NCBI RefSeq assembly: GCF_000827595.2 | Contig: NZ_LN776189.1 | Span: 228,951-292,950 of the forward strand | DNA length: 64,000 nt | Source of the DNA: Necropsobacter massiliensis | GTDB taxonomy: Bacteria > Pseudomonadota > Gammaproteobacteria > Enterobacterales > Pasteurellaceae | Reading direction: 5' to 3' | Part shown: positions 46,569 to 55,915 of the stretch, piece after piece | Layout: each line of letters begins with the position of its first letter | Numbering within the stretch: the first letter of the stretch is position 1 | Position numbers and translations under genes: made by a program | The notes under the pieces: generated by a model | Database searches by the model: none | Told to the model about the DNA's origin: nothing | The model's input: the letters and a program-made list of their open reading frames with translations, nothing else

Positions 46569-47435
46569 ATGAATTCGAAAAAACATTTAGGACATACCGC
46601 CCGCAAGCGTTTCGGGCAAAATTTTCTGCATGACAGTCAAGTGATTGAGAATATCGTGATGGCGATTTACCCGCAGCAAGAGCAGTTTTTAGTGGAAATT
46701 GGTCCAGGGCTGGGCGCGCTCACTGAGCCGGTGGCGGAGCGGGTGGCGCGTTTAACCGTAATAGAACTGGATCGCGATTTAGCTGAACGTTTGCGCCATC
46801 ATCCGTTTTTACACCAGAAACTGAATGTCATTGAAAGCGATGCGATGCAGTTTGATTTCCGCAAATTGTATGCAGATGAACACTTGGCGCAGCAAAATCG
46901 TAAACTGCGCGTGTTCGGTAATCTGCCGTACAATATTTCCACCCCGCTGATGTTTCATCTGTTTGATTATCATGACATTATTCAGGATATGCACTTTATG
47001 CTGCAAAAAGAAGTGGTGAAACGTCTGTGTGCCGCACCAAACAGCAAGGCGTACAGCCGCTTGACGGTGATGGCGCAATATTTTTGTCAGGTGCTGCCGG
47101 TGCTTGAGGTACCGCCGAGCGCCTTTAAACCGGCGCCGAAAGTGGATTCCGCGGTTGTTCGGTTGGTGCCGCACGCGCAATTGCCGCATCCGGTCAAAGC
47201 ACTATCTTGGCTGAATCGCGTCTGTACGCAGGCATTTAATCAACGGCGCAAAACTTTGCGCAATGCGCTTTCCACTTTATTTTCTGAGCAAAATCTGACC
47301 GCACTTGACGTTGATCCGAATGCTCGGGCGGAAAATCTCAGTGTTGCCGATTATGCCCGTCTGGCAAATTGGTTGGCGGATAATCCGCCGGCTGAGACGG
47401 CAATTTCCGCCGCACTCAACGAGGCGCAGGGATAA
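46569..47435 (+). CDS. rsmA: 16S rRNA dimethyladenosine transferase RsmA (KsgA)
   Basis: RsmA dimethylates two adjacent adenosines near the 3' end of 16S rRNA, a late step in small-subunit assembly. Starting at 46569 ([20 protein letters not shown]) it has 288 residues. The SAM motif is [13 protein letters not shown] and the catalytic motif is FGNLPYNIS. The upstream frame extension is dropped because it crosses the uptake signal. apaH follows 55 bp on. Confidence 0.95.
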   Translation: MNSKKHLGHTARKRFGQNFLHDSQVIENIVMAIYPQQEQFLVEIGPGLGALTEPVAERVARLTVIELDRDLAERLRHHPFLHQKLNVIESDAMQFDFRKLYADEHLAQQNRKLRVFGNLPYNISTPLMFHLFDYHDIIQDMHFMLQKEVVKRLCAAPNSKAYSRLTVMAQYFCQVLPVLEVPPSAFKPAPKVDSAVVRLVPHAQLPHPVKALSWLNRVCTQAFNQRRKTLRNALSTLFSEQNLTALDVDPNARAENLSVADYARLANWLADNPPAETAISAALNEAQG

Positions 47436-47490
47436 CTCAGGCGCGCAACAAGCGGCGACATCATTGTAACGACAGGAACGGATAAATCTG

Positions 47491-48312
47491 ATGGCAACTT
47501 ATTTAGTCGGTGATTTACAAGGCTGTTATGACGAATTACGGCAACTGCTGGATAACGTCAATTTTGATCCGCGGCAGGATCAATTATATCTGGTGGGCGA
47601 TTTAGTGGCGCGCGGTGATAAATCGCTTGAATGTTTGCGCTTGGTGAAATCCTTGGGCGAATGTGCGCATACGGTGTTGGGTAATCACGATTTACACCTG
47701 ATTTCCACCGCACTTGGGATAAAAAAGATCAAACCGCGCGATCGGGTGGACGCCATTTTCAGCGCGCCGGATTTTCATGAATTAATCGACTGGCTGCGCC
47801 GACAGCCACTGCTAGTGCATAACGAGCAGGCGGGATTTGTCATGGTACATGCCGGGATTGCGCCGGACTGGGATTTGGCGACGGCAAAAGCCTGTGCGGC
47901 AGAAGTGGAGCAGGTGCTGCGTGACGGTGATTATGCCACTATGATTGCACAGATGTACGAAAACTCGCCCGCCCGCTGGTCGCCGGCATTACAGGGCATG
48001 GAACGTTTACGTTACAGCATTAATGTGTTTACCCGTATGCGTTTCTGCTATCGCGATCACCGTTTGGATTTTGACTGCAAAGCGCCACCGCAGCAGGCGC
48101 CGGACGAGCTGACGCCGTGGTTTAAGCTGGATAATCCGTTATATGCGCAGCAAAATATCGTGTTCGGGCATTGGGCAAGTTTGCTGAACACGCCGACTCC
48201 GCCGCATATTTACGCGCTGGATACTGGCTGTGTGTGGGGCAACTGGATGACTATGCTGCGCTGGGAGGATAAGCGCTATTTCACTCAGCCGGCGCTGAAA
48301 GAATACGCTTAA
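47491..48312 (+). CDS. apaH: Diadenosine tetraphosphatase ApaH
   Basis: ApaH splits Ap4A and related dinucleotides symmetrically and can also decap RNA in E. coli. It is 273 residues. The metallophosphatase motifs are [26 protein letters not shown] and LGNHDLHL, with HAGIAPDW and IVFGHWAS later. It lies near rsmA as in E. coli, but apaG is missing between them. Confidence 0.95.
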   Translation: MATYLVGDLQGCYDELRQLLDNVNFDPRQDQLYLVGDLVARGDKSLECLRLVKSLGECAHTVLGNHDLHLISTALGIKKIKPRDRVDAIFSAPDFHELIDWLRRQPLLVHNEQAGFVMVHAGIAPDWDLATAKACAAEVEQVLRDGDYATMIAQMYENSPARWSPALQGMERLRYSINVFTRMRFCYRDHRLDFDCKAPPQQAPDELTPWFKLDNPLYAQQNIVFGHWASLLNTPTPPHIYALDTGCVWGNWMTMLRWEDKRYFTQPALKEYA

Positions 48313-48384
48313 CGCGGGCGACAAACACCGCGTAAAGTGCGGTCGGAAATTCGCTTATTTTCGTTATTGTGATAGGAAGTTTTT

Positions 48385-49017
48385 ATGCCAAATGAACCGC
48401 TGATTTGTTCCGCCAGCTGCGAACTGTTTAGGCTCCCGTTTTTTCAGTTTGCACAAATGAAAAAATTCTGCCCTGAAGATATTCCTCGCATCAAGGCTGA
48501 TTACAAACGCCATTGGGATCATTGGAAACGCTGCATTTTACAGGTTGCGGGCGAACTTGGCACGCCATTTGCTAAGCCGCATATCGAAAGCTGGACGAAC
48601 GGTTGGCAGGTGCGCGGGCATTTTTTCGCTTATTTTAAATATGAATTCAATTTGAATTCGGCGGCGATTTTATCGGTGATTTTAAACAGCCGCCGTCTTT
48701 CGGTCAGTTTGGACTGGCATTGTTACCGCGCTGATCGCTCGCAAATCAGCCTGGCACAATATAATCGCTGGCTGGAGAATCTGGATTTTCAGCGTTATGC
48801 GCAGTTTGATATTTGGCGTGGCGACGACAGCGAATATGCCGATTTCCGCCAGCTTGGAGCATGCTGCGCGGCGGATCTCAGCTTGCGCGATGACGGCGAT
48901 TTCTGGTGTATCGGTAAAAATCTGGAAAAAGCGCAGTTGGACGATATCGACGTTGTTGCATTTATCGCCCGCACTATACGGGAACTCGCCCCGTTGTATG
49001 AAAAATGCCATCAATAA
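48385..49017 (+). CDS. Conserved hypothetical protein, unknown function
   Basis: The 210-residue soluble protein has no signal peptide or membrane helix. It is rich in aromatic residues (for example HWDHWKRCILQV, WQVRGHFFAYFKYEF, SLDWHCYRADRSQ). I recall similar conserved hypothetical proteins in Pasteurellaceae but no proven function. It follows apaH with an uptake signal in the 72-bp gap and may share its transcript. Confidence 0.75.
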   Translation: MPNEPLICSASCELFRLPFFQFAQMKKFCPEDIPRIKADYKRHWDHWKRCILQVAGELGTPFAKPHIESWTNGWQVRGHFFAYFKYEFNLNSAAILSVILNSRRLSVSLDWHCYRADRSQISLAQYNRWLENLDFQRYAQFDIWRGDDSEYADFRQLGACCAADLSLRDDGDFWCIGKNLEKAQLDDIDVVAFIARTIRELAPLYEKCHQ

Positions 49018-49137
49018 ACCAATTCCCTTTTGCTACGTTTTCGCTTATGCTTAGCAGGCATTTCTTGATATCAATATTGGCATCAATAAATGCAAGGATG
49101 TATAACAAGTTTGTTTATTATCTATCAGGGAATACTT

Positions 49138-50247
49138 ATGAAAAAACTGTTTCTGGCGACCGCACTTTCTTGTGCCGCCGTTTTCGCTTCAGCTGTTGAA
49201 CTGCACAATCCGAATACCACCGAACACACTTACCGATTAATCCAATCCTTTAATATTGCCGTTCCGCAAGGTTCGACGGGCGAAACCAAATTATGGGTTC
49301 CGTTGCCGTTTAATCACGATTATCAGGATGTGAAATCCGTGCGTTACGAGGGGAATTACCGTCATGCTTACATCACGGAAAATAATGCCTACGGGGCGAA
49401 AACCTTGTATGCCGACTGGGATGAACAGGCGTCGAAACGAGAGCTGAAAATTGTGTTAGAAGTGCGTACCAAAGACCGCGAAGTGGGGTTGAGCGGGGCG
49501 CTGACCGATTATCAGGCGCCACAGAATATTCATTATTCGGTGGATGTGGCGCAATACCTAAAGCCGACGCCGCATATTAAAACCGACGGTATCGTTAAGG
49601 AATATGCCGATAAGATTGTCGGGGCGCAGACCGATCCGCTGAAAAAAGCCGAGCTGATTCATCAGTGGATTATTCGGAATATGGAACGCGATAACAGCGT
49701 GCTTGGCTGCGGTGACGGCGATGTGGAAAAAATACTGACCAGCGGCGTATTACGCGGTAAATGCACCGATATTAATTCCGTTTTTGTGGCGCTGGCGCGG
49801 GCCGCCGGCATTCCCGCCAGAGAAGTGTTCGGTATTCGGTTAGGCGCGGCGCCGAAAATGGCGAAATATTCCACAAACGCATTCGGTAGCGCCGATGAAA
49901 AAGGCGTTGCTAATGTCAGCGCAGCACAGCATTGTCGCGCCGAGTTTTATCTGGCGGGATTCGGCTGGGTGCCGGTAGATTCCGCTGATGTGGCAAAAAT
50001 GCGCTTGGCGGAGAAAAAAGCGGTTGACGATGCCGATACGCAGGCGGTGGCGCAATATCTGTTCGGTAACTGGGAAATGAACTGGATCGGCTTTAATCAC
50101 GGGCGCGATTTTGAACTCTATCCGGCAGGTGAAATGACGTTGCTGAATAATTTCGGTTATCCCTATGCCGAGGTTGGTGGCGATCCGTTGAATTCTTTTG
50201 ACCCGCAAGCGTTCAGCTATGAATTTATCGCCGAAAAACAGCAATAA
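49138..50247 (+). CDS. Secreted transglutaminase-like (cysteine protease fold) protein
   Basis: From the ATG at 49138 it is 369 residues with a signal peptide ending FASA. A beta-rich N-terminal part (about 20-160) precedes a transglutaminase-core domain. The catalytic triad is visible: Cys209 in [10 protein letters not shown], His265 in [12 protein letters not shown], Asp281 in WVPVDSADV. Such bacterial proteins are often peptidases or peptide-modifying enzymes; the substrate here is unknown. A MerT-like gene overlaps or abuts its end, and a MerP-like gene follows. Confidence 0.85.
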   Translation: MKKLFLATALSCAAVFASAVELHNPNTTEHTYRLIQSFNIAVPQGSTGETKLWVPLPFNHDYQDVKSVRYEGNYRHAYITENNAYGAKTLYADWDEQASKRELKIVLEVRTKDREVGLSGALTDYQAPQNIHYSVDVAQYLKPTPHIKTDGIVKEYADKIVGAQTDPLKKAELIHQWIIRNMERDNSVLGCGDGDVEKILTSGVLRGKCTDINSVFVALARAAGIPAREVFGIRLGAAPKMAKYSTNAFGSADEKGVANVSAAQHCRAEFYLAGFGWVPVDSADVAKMRLAEKKAVDDADTQAVAQYLFGNWEMNWIGFNHGRDFELYPAGEMTLLNNFGYPYAEVGGDPLNSFDPQAFSYEFIAEKQQ

Positions 50248-50575
50248 TCGTTTTCTTATGGTGTGTCTGACGGCGGTGACGGCCGCCGTTACTTCGACCT
50301 TGTGCTGCATTGCGCCGCTGATTTATCTGGCGTTTGGCGTATCATCAGCATGGTTGATCGGGCTGAACCGTTTGGCGTTTCTGCGCGTGCCGATGCTGGT
50401 CATTTCATTACTGCTGTTTGGTTATGGATTCTGGTTATTGCTGTTTTCCAAGCGCATTGTTTGCAGCAAGTATCTGTCCCGGCGCAGTTTGATCCTGTTG
50501 TACTGGATCGTTTTCGTGCTGATTTTGTTTTTCTTATTTTATCCGACCTTTTTGCCTTGGATATTGGAGGAATGA
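50219..50575 (+). CDS. MerT-like small membrane transporter
   Basis: The protein of about 118 residues has three hydrophobic helices. The first holds the paired cysteines of MerT proteins ([21 protein letters not shown]). A second Cys, in SKRIVCSKY, lies in the loop. MerT carries Hg(II) inward from MerP in mercury operons, but no merA or merR is present, so another soft metal such as copper is possible. The start is uncertain: ATG at 50219 lies inside the transglutaminase gene, and ATG at 50258 is just after it. Neither has a good ribosome site. Confidence 0.8.
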   Translation: MNLSPKNSNNRFLMVCLTAVTAAVTSTLCCIAPLIYLAFGVSSAWLIGLNRLAFLRVPMLVISLLLFGYGFWLLLFSKRIVCSKYLSRRSLILLYWIVFVLILFFLFYPTFLPWILEE

Positions 50576-50577
50576 TG

Positions 50578-50856
50578 ATGAAAAAATCAATGATTGCCAT
50601 GCTTGCAATGTGCTTGTTTAGCGCTGCGGTCGCCGCGCAGGCTGAAAAGCAGCTGGTGTTGAGAATTCCGCAAATGACCTGCCAGCTGTGCGTGTATTTG
50701 GTGAATAAAGAATTGCGTGCGGTTGACGGCGTGCTTGCAACCAAGGCGAATTTTAAGGATCAATCGGTGAAGGTTACAGTCCGACCACAGCTGGAACCGC
50801 AACAGTTGATTCAGGCGGTGGATAAGCTGCAATATCACGCAGAACTGGTGGAATGA
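50578..50856 (+). CDS. MerP-like periplasmic heavy-metal-binding protein
   Basis: The 92-residue protein has a signal peptide (about 1-22) and one HMA domain with the metal site MTCQLC (Cys35, Cys38). It should bind a soft metal in the periplasm and hand it to the MerT-like protein. Three ATG codons in a row (50572, 50575, 50578) follow GGAGG; the last has the best spacing. The first overlaps the stop codon of the MerT-like gene. Confidence 0.85.
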   Translation: MKKSMIAMLAMCLFSAAVAAQAEKQLVLRIPQMTCQLCVYLVNKELRAVDGVLATKANFKDQSVKVTVRPQLEPQQLIQAVDKLQYHAELVE

Positions 50857-51235
50857 TAAGGCAGCTCGCTAGGCAAATTCAGCGGATTGTATTCCTTTGG
50901 CGCCAGCGAGCGAGGGCATTTTTGGTATTCAGCGCATCCTGCATCACGCTTAAAATTGATTTGTCGCGATGAGGCTTTGGGAAAGCGCTGTTTTATGCCC
51001 GGCTTGAAACGGTTGCAAAAACCGCCGCACTTTTTATCCGGCAGGCGCTCTTTGGGAAATGCTAAGTCTTGCCGGCGCTGCTTTTATCGTGTCGAATGAA
51101 TGGGAAATAAATTGTCGACCGTCCCTAAAGTTCTGTCAATTTTCCCTGTTTTAGGCTATCCTATACGCCATTTTCCAAGTCAATTTCCACCGCAAAAGTG
51201 CGGTCGTTTTTTTAAGAATTTTTAAAGGTACAACT
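50857..51235. other. Gene-free stretch before leuS, including its probable promoter
   Basis: This 379-bp region has near-average base composition and only a 70-codon open frame (50887-51099) without family features. The likely leuS promoter is near 51130-51175 (TATCCTATAC). An uptake signal lies at 51196-51204. It may hold a decayed gene or a small RNA, but nothing specific can be supported. Confidence 0.4.
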
Positions 51236-53818
51236 ATGCAAGAACAATACCGTCCCGATCTGATCGAACCGGAAATTCAGCAATATTGGCGTGACAATAA
51301 AACGTTTAAAGCGGTTAAAGATAACAATAAAGAAAAATATTATTGCCTTTCCATGTGGCCGTATCCTTCCGGTCGCCTGCATATGGGGCATGTGCGCAAT
51401 TATACGATCGGTGATGTGGTTTCCCGTTATCAGCGCATGAACGGGAAAAACGTATTGCAACCGATGGGCTGGGATGCCTTCGGTCTTCCGGCAGAAGGCG
51501 CGGCGGTCAAACATAATACGGCGCCGGCAAAGTGGACTTATGAAAATATCGCGTATATGAAAAACCAGTTGCAAGCGCTGGGTTTCAGCTATGACTGGGA
51601 TCGCGAATTAACCAGTTGCAAACCGGAATATTATAAATGGGAGCAGCAGTTTTTTGGTGAACTTTACCAAAAAGGGCTGGTGTATAAAAAGACTTCTGTG
51701 GTGAACTGGTGCCCGAATGATGAAACTGTGCTGGCGAACGAACAGGTACACGAAGGCTGCTGTTGGCGTTGCGATACGCCGGTGGAACAAAAAGAGATTC
51801 CGCAGTGGTTTTTGAAAATTACCGATTATGCGGATCAGCTGCTGGGCGGACTGGATAATCTGCCGGAATGGCCGGATATGGTGAAAACCATGCAACGCAA
51901 CTGGATCGGTCGTTCCGAAGGGGTGGAAATTACGTTCAAGATTGAAAATTCTGATGACAGCGTGGCAGTCTACACCACCCGTCCGGATACGTTTTACGGG
52001 GTATCCTACATGGCGGTAGCGGCGGCGCATCCGCTAGCGGAAAAAGCAGCGCGGCATAATCCTGCGCTGGCGGCATTTATTCAGGAAGCCAAAAATACTA
52101 AAGTTGCCGAAGCCGAACTTGCCACCATGGAAAAGAAAGGTATGGCGACCGGAATTAATGCGATTCACCCGATTACCGGCGAAGCAGTACCGGTTTGGGT
52201 GGCTAATTTTGTCCTGATGCACTACGGCACGGGCGCAGTGATGGCGGTGCCGGCGCACGATCAGCGCGACTATGAATTCGCCACCAAATACGGGTTACCG
52301 ATTAAACAGGTTATCGCCCCGGCGCACGGTGAAAGCATTGATTTAAGCAAAGCGGCTTTCACCGAACACGGCGTTGCGGTGAATTCGGCGGAATTCGACG
52401 GTTTGGATTTTGAGCAAGCGTTCAATGGCATTGCCGATAAACTGGAAGCGATGGGCGTGGGCAAACGTCAGGTCAATTACCGTCTGCGCGACTGGGGTGT
52501 TTCTCGTCAGCGTTACTGGGGCACACCGATTCCGATGCTGACGTTGGAAAACGGTGATGTAGTGCCTGCACCGTTGCCGGATTTACCGATTATCTTACCG
52601 GAAAACGTGGTGATGGATGGTGTGAAAAGCCCGATTAAGGCGGATCCGAACTGGGCGAAAACCACCTATAACGGTCAGCCGGCATTGAAAGAAACCGATA
52701 CTTTCGACACCTTTATGGAATCTTCTTGGTATTATGCGCGCTATACTTGCCCGGATTATCAGCAAGGCATGCTGGACAGTGAAGAGGCTAATTACTGGCT
52801 GCCGGTGGATCAATATATCGGCGGCATTGAACATGCGACCATGCACCTGCTGTATTTCCGTTTCTTCCACAAATTATTGCGCGATGCCGGCTTGGTCAGC
52901 AGCGATGAACCGACCAAAAAACTGCTGTGTCAGGGGATGGTGCTGGCGGATGCGTTTTATTACACCAGCCCGACCAATGAACGGATTTGGGTGTCGCCGA
53001 CCAAGGTGACCCTGGAACGTGATGAAAAAGGTCGTATCGTGAAAGCCGTTGACGATGAAGGTCACGAACTGGTACACAGTGGCATGACCAAAATGTCCAA
53101 ATCGAAAAACAACGGTATTGATCCGCAGGAAATGGTGGAAAAATACGGTGCGGACACGGTGCGCCTGTTTATGATGTTCGCCTCGCCAGCAGAGATGACG
53201 CTGGAATGGCAGGAGTCCGGGGTTGAAGGTGCGAAGCGTTTTCTGACCCGTTTATGGAATTTAGCCGTTGAATACAGCAAAAATCCGGCAGAAACCGCGT
53301 TAAATCCGACCGCACTTTCCGGCGCTCAGAAAGCGTTGCGCCGCGATGTACATAAAACCATCGCTAAGGTCAGTGACGATATCGGTCGCCGCCAGACCTT
53401 TAATACCGCCATTGCGGCGATTATGGAATTGATGAATAAATTAACCAAAGCGCCGTTGCAGGATGCGCAGGATCGGGCGGTTATGGCAGAGGCGTTAAGT
53501 GCCGTGGTGCGCATGCTGTATCCGATTACCCCGCACATTTGCTTCCAGCTATGGAAAGAGCTCGGCAACCAGCAGACCATTGATTTTGCCCCTTGGGTCG
53601 TCGCCGATGAACAGGCCATGATTGACGATGAAAAACTGGTTGTGGTGCAGGTTAACGGCAAAGTGCGCGCCAGAATTACCGTGCCGGCGGATATGGCGGA
53701 AGAGGAAATTAAACGGCTTGCGTTGGCAGATGCGAATGTGGCGAAATTCCTTGACGGCTTAACGCTCAATAAAGTGATTTACGTACCGGGTAAATTGCTC
53801 AGCTTTGTGGCAAAATAA
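51236..53818 (+). CDS. leuS: Leucyl-tRNA synthetase LeuS
   Basis: LeuS charges tRNA-Leu and edits mischarged products. It is 860 residues, the same size as in E. coli. The class-I HIGH motif appears as HMGH (49-52) and KMSKS as 619-623 in [11 protein letters not shown]. The editing domain has the Thr-rich stretch [14 protein letters not shown] and [19 protein letters not shown]. lptE and holA follow, the conserved E. coli order. Confidence 0.98.
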   Translation: MQEQYRPDLIEPEIQQYWRDNKTFKAVKDNNKEKYYCLSMWPYPSGRLHMGHVRNYTIGDVVSRYQRMNGKNVLQPMGWDAFGLPAEGAAVKHNTAPAKWTYENIAYMKNQLQALGFSYDWDRELTSCKPEYYKWEQQFFGELYQKGLVYKKTSVVNWCPNDETVLANEQVHEGCCWRCDTPVEQKEIPQWFLKITDYADQLLGGLDNLPEWPDMVKTMQRNWIGRSEGVEITFKIENSDDSVAVYTTRPDTFYGVSYMAVAAAHPLAEKAARHNPALAAFIQEAKNTKVAEAELATMEKKGMATGINAIHPITGEAVPVWVANFVLMHYGTGAVMAVPAHDQRDYEFATKYGLPIKQVIAPAHGESIDLSKAAFTEHGVAVNSAEFDGLDFEQAFNGIADKLEAMGVGKRQVNYRLRDWGVSRQRYWGTPIPMLTLENGDVVPAPLPDLPIILPENVVMDGVKSPIKADPNWAKTTYNGQPALKETDTFDTFMESSWYYARYTCPDYQQGMLDSEEANYWLPVDQYIGGIEHATMHLLYFRFFHKLLRDAGLVSSDEPTKKLLCQGMVLADAFYYTSPTNERIWVSPTKVTLERDEKGRIVKAVDDEGHELVHSGMTKMSKSKNNGIDPQEMVEKYGADTVRLFMMFASPAEMTLEWQESGVEGAKRFLTRLWNLAVEYSKNPAETALNPTALSGAQKALRRDVHKTIAKVSDDIGRRQTFNTAIAAIMELMNKLTKAPLQDAQDRAVMAEALSAVVRMLYPITPHICFQLWKELGNQQTIDFAPWVVADEQAMIDDEKLVVVQVNGKVRARITVPADMAEEEIKRLALADANVAKFLDGLTLNKVIYVPGKLLSFVAK

Positions 53819-53898
53819 TTTATCCTCGGGCGGCGCGTCCGCCCTTCGCTGTTAGCCCGGATTATTATTTCCAGTTTGCTCAAGATCAGGAATCAATT

Positions 53899-54405
53899 AT
53901 GTTTAAATCATGCAAAATCATGTTAATGGCTGCCGCATTGACGGCATTAACCGCCTGTGGGTTTCATTTTCAGAACGGGGAACTGATTCCGCCGGAATTA
54001 AAAACGCTCCGTCTGGAAAGTAGCGATCAGTATGGTCCGATGACGATGGCGGTGCGTCACCAATTGCAAGCCAATAATGTCCGTTTGGTTGACGGAAAAT
54101 CCGATGTGCCGATTCTGCGGATTAACAAAAGCACAACCAGCGACGAAGTGGCGTCAATTTTCAAACGCGGACGTGAAGCAGAAAAGATGCTGATTCTGGA
54201 AGTGCAGGCTGCCGTGCAGCTGCCGAATAAGGCGGCTTATCCGATTTCCGCTAAAGTCAATCGCACATTCTTTGACAATTCCCGTGCGGCGTTGGCTAAA
54301 TCGGCGGAAAAAGAGGTTATTTGGAACGATATGCGCGAGCAGGCCGCCCGCCAGCTGATTACCAAAATGGTGGCGCTACAGTATCAAGTGAAAGGAAAAG
54401 AATGA
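53899..54405 (+). CDS. lptE: LPS-assembly lipoprotein LptE
   Basis: LptE plugs the LptD barrel and helps insert lipopolysaccharide in the outer leaflet. It is 168 residues, with lipobox LTAC and Cys20, followed by the family start [20 protein letters not shown]. Position after leuS and a 4-base overlap with holA support the call. Confidence 0.92.
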   Translation: MFKSCKIMLMAAALTALTACGFHFQNGELIPPELKTLRLESSDQYGPMTMAVRHQLQANNVRLVDGKSDVPILRINKSTTSDEVASIFKRGREAEKMLILEVQAAVQLPNKAAYPISAKVNRTFFDNSRAALAKSAEKEVIWNDMREQAARQLITKMVALQYQVKGKE

Positions 54406-55439
54406 ACCGTATTTTTACGGAACAACTCGCCGGCACTTTAACCCATCAGCTGTCCTCAATCTATTATTTAGTCGGACAGGATCCTTTATTGCTTGCGGAA
54501 AGTCGCGATTTAATTACGCATGCGGCTTTCTCGCAGGGATTTGATGAAAAAGCCGAATTTACGATTGATAATACTACCGACTGGAATGCCTTATTTGAGC
54601 GTATGCAGTCGTTGGGGTTATTTTTTAATCGTCAGATCATCAGTTTAAATTTAGCCGAAAATCTGACCGCACTTTTACAAAAAAACTTGCTGGAACTCAT
54701 CGGTTTATTGAATGCCGATGTGTTGTTGATTATACAACTCAGCAGACTGAGCAAGCCGATTGAAAAACAGGATTGGTTTGTACGCGCTAACCAATATGAC
54801 GAGCAAAGTGTGCTGGTGAATTGCCAGACTCCGACCATTGAACAATTGCCGCGTTGGATTGCGCATCGGGCGAAAACGATGACCTTGGAGCTTGATAAGG
54901 ATGCCGTGCAGCTGTTGTGTTACAGTTATGAAAATAATCTGCTGGCATTAAAGCAGACCTTGCAATTGCTGGCGTTGCTTTATCCTGACGGCAAACTCAG
55001 CTTTGCTCGGGTGAAGACTGTGGTGGAGCAGTCTTCGGTATTTACCCCGTTTCAATGGATTGATGCGCTGTTGGAGGGCAAACTTCAGCGGGCAAGGCAT
55101 ATTCTGGCGGGATTGCAGGGCGAGGCGGTGCAACCGATTATTCTGCTGCGTACCTTACAGCGTGAATTAATCACGCTATTAACCCTGACTCAACCGCAGC
55201 AGCATGATGCGGGCATTGATGCGCCGTTGCCGACAGCGCAGTTGCGCGAACGTTTTGATCGCTTAAAAGTCTGGCAGAACCGCCGTCCGTTGTTTGTGCA
55301 GGCGGTGCAGCGTTTGACTTACCGTAAATTGTATTTATTGGTGCAGCAACTGGCGGAGCTTGAACGTGCGGCAAAAGAGGAGTTTAGTGATGATCTGTGG
55401 GAGAAGCTGGCACATCTGTCGGCACAAATGTGCTGCTAG
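54402..55439 (+). CDS. holA: DNA polymerase III delta subunit HolA
   Basis: The delta subunit opens the sliding clamp in the clamp loader. From the ATG at 54402 it is 345 residues, matching E. coli size. It starts [20 protein letters not shown], and [19 protein letters not shown] is typical of the N-terminal domain. The frame extends into lptE but this part is a shadow. ATGA coupling with lptE. Confidence 0.93.
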   Translation: MNRIFTEQLAGTLTHQLSSIYYLVGQDPLLLAESRDLITHAAFSQGFDEKAEFTIDNTTDWNALFERMQSLGLFFNRQIISLNLAENLTALLQKNLLELIGLLNADVLLIIQLSRLSKPIEKQDWFVRANQYDEQSVLVNCQTPTIEQLPRWIAHRAKTMTLELDKDAVQLLCYSYENNLLALKQTLQLLALLYPDGKLSFARVKTVVEQSSVFTPFQWIDALLEGKLQRARHILAGLQGEAVQPIILLRTLQRELITLLTLTQPQQHDAGIDAPLPTAQLRERFDRLKVWQNRRPLFVQAVQRLTYRKLYLLVQQLAELERAAKEEFSDDLWEKLAHLSAQMCC

Positions 55440-55454
55440 CATGACAGGTATCAT

Positions 55455-55853
55455 TCAGCTTTCTGCCAGTAGGCGCTGAATCAGTTTGGCGTTCGCCGGC
55501 GGGAATTGACCCGCATCCAGTTCTGATTGAGCAATCCACATGCCGCTCTGACCTTCCCGTCCAAACGGTTCGCCGACCCATTGTTCTACCAGATAAAAGT
55601 GAAAGTGAATGAGCTTGGTCGGATATTCAAATAAAAATCGTTCAAACAGCACCGCACTTAGGGTGAGAATGCCGATTTCTTCTTCCAGTTCGCGTACTAA
55701 CGCCTGTTCCGGACTTTCTCCTGCATCGACTTTGCCGCCGGGGAATTCCAGTGCTTGCGCAAAATCCTGACCTTCAAGACGCTGGGTCAGATAGAGTTGT
55801 CCGAATTCGTTGCGGATAATGCCGGCAGCAACGTGGATAAGTGGTTTTGTCAT
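55455..55853 (-). CDS. mutT: Nudix hydrolase MutT (8-oxo-dGTP diphosphatase)
   Basis: MutT removes 8-oxo-dGTP from the nucleotide pool. The start at 55853 gives 132 residues. The Nudix box reads GGKVDAGESPEQALVRELEE followed by EIG. A longer frame into the secA end is not family-like. It follows secA on the same strand, as in E. coli. Confidence 0.94.
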   Translation of the reverse strand: MTKPLIHVAAGIIRNEFGQLYLTQRLEGQDFAQALEFPGGKVDAGESPEQALVRELEEEIGILTLSAVLFERFLFEYPTKLIHFHFYLVEQWVGEPFGREGQSGMWIAQSELDAGQFPPANAKLIQRLLAES

Positions 55854-55870
55854 GTGTTTATTCCCTGTAT

Positions 55871-55906
55871 TAAATGCGGTAAAACCGAAAAGTTTTACCG
55901 CATTTA
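55871..55906 (-). terminator. Hairpin between secA and mutT
   Basis: TAAATGCGGTAAAAC (55871-55885) and GTTTTACCGCATTTA (55892-55906) form a perfect 15-bp stem. The core AAATGCGGT is one base from the uptake signal. The following T-run is weak, so it may attenuate and not fully stop transcription into mutT. Confidence 0.6.
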
Positions 55907-55915
55907 TCGGGTTGA

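Noticed and set aside
50219..50856. A mercury-resistance operon
   Set aside because: Only MerT-like and MerP-like proteins are present; there is no merA, merR or transposon sequence, so mercury resistance is not supported.
50887..51099. 70-codon frame upstream of leuS
   Set aside because: The residue composition (many Arg, Cys, Trp, Ser) and lack of a ribosome site do not support a protein.
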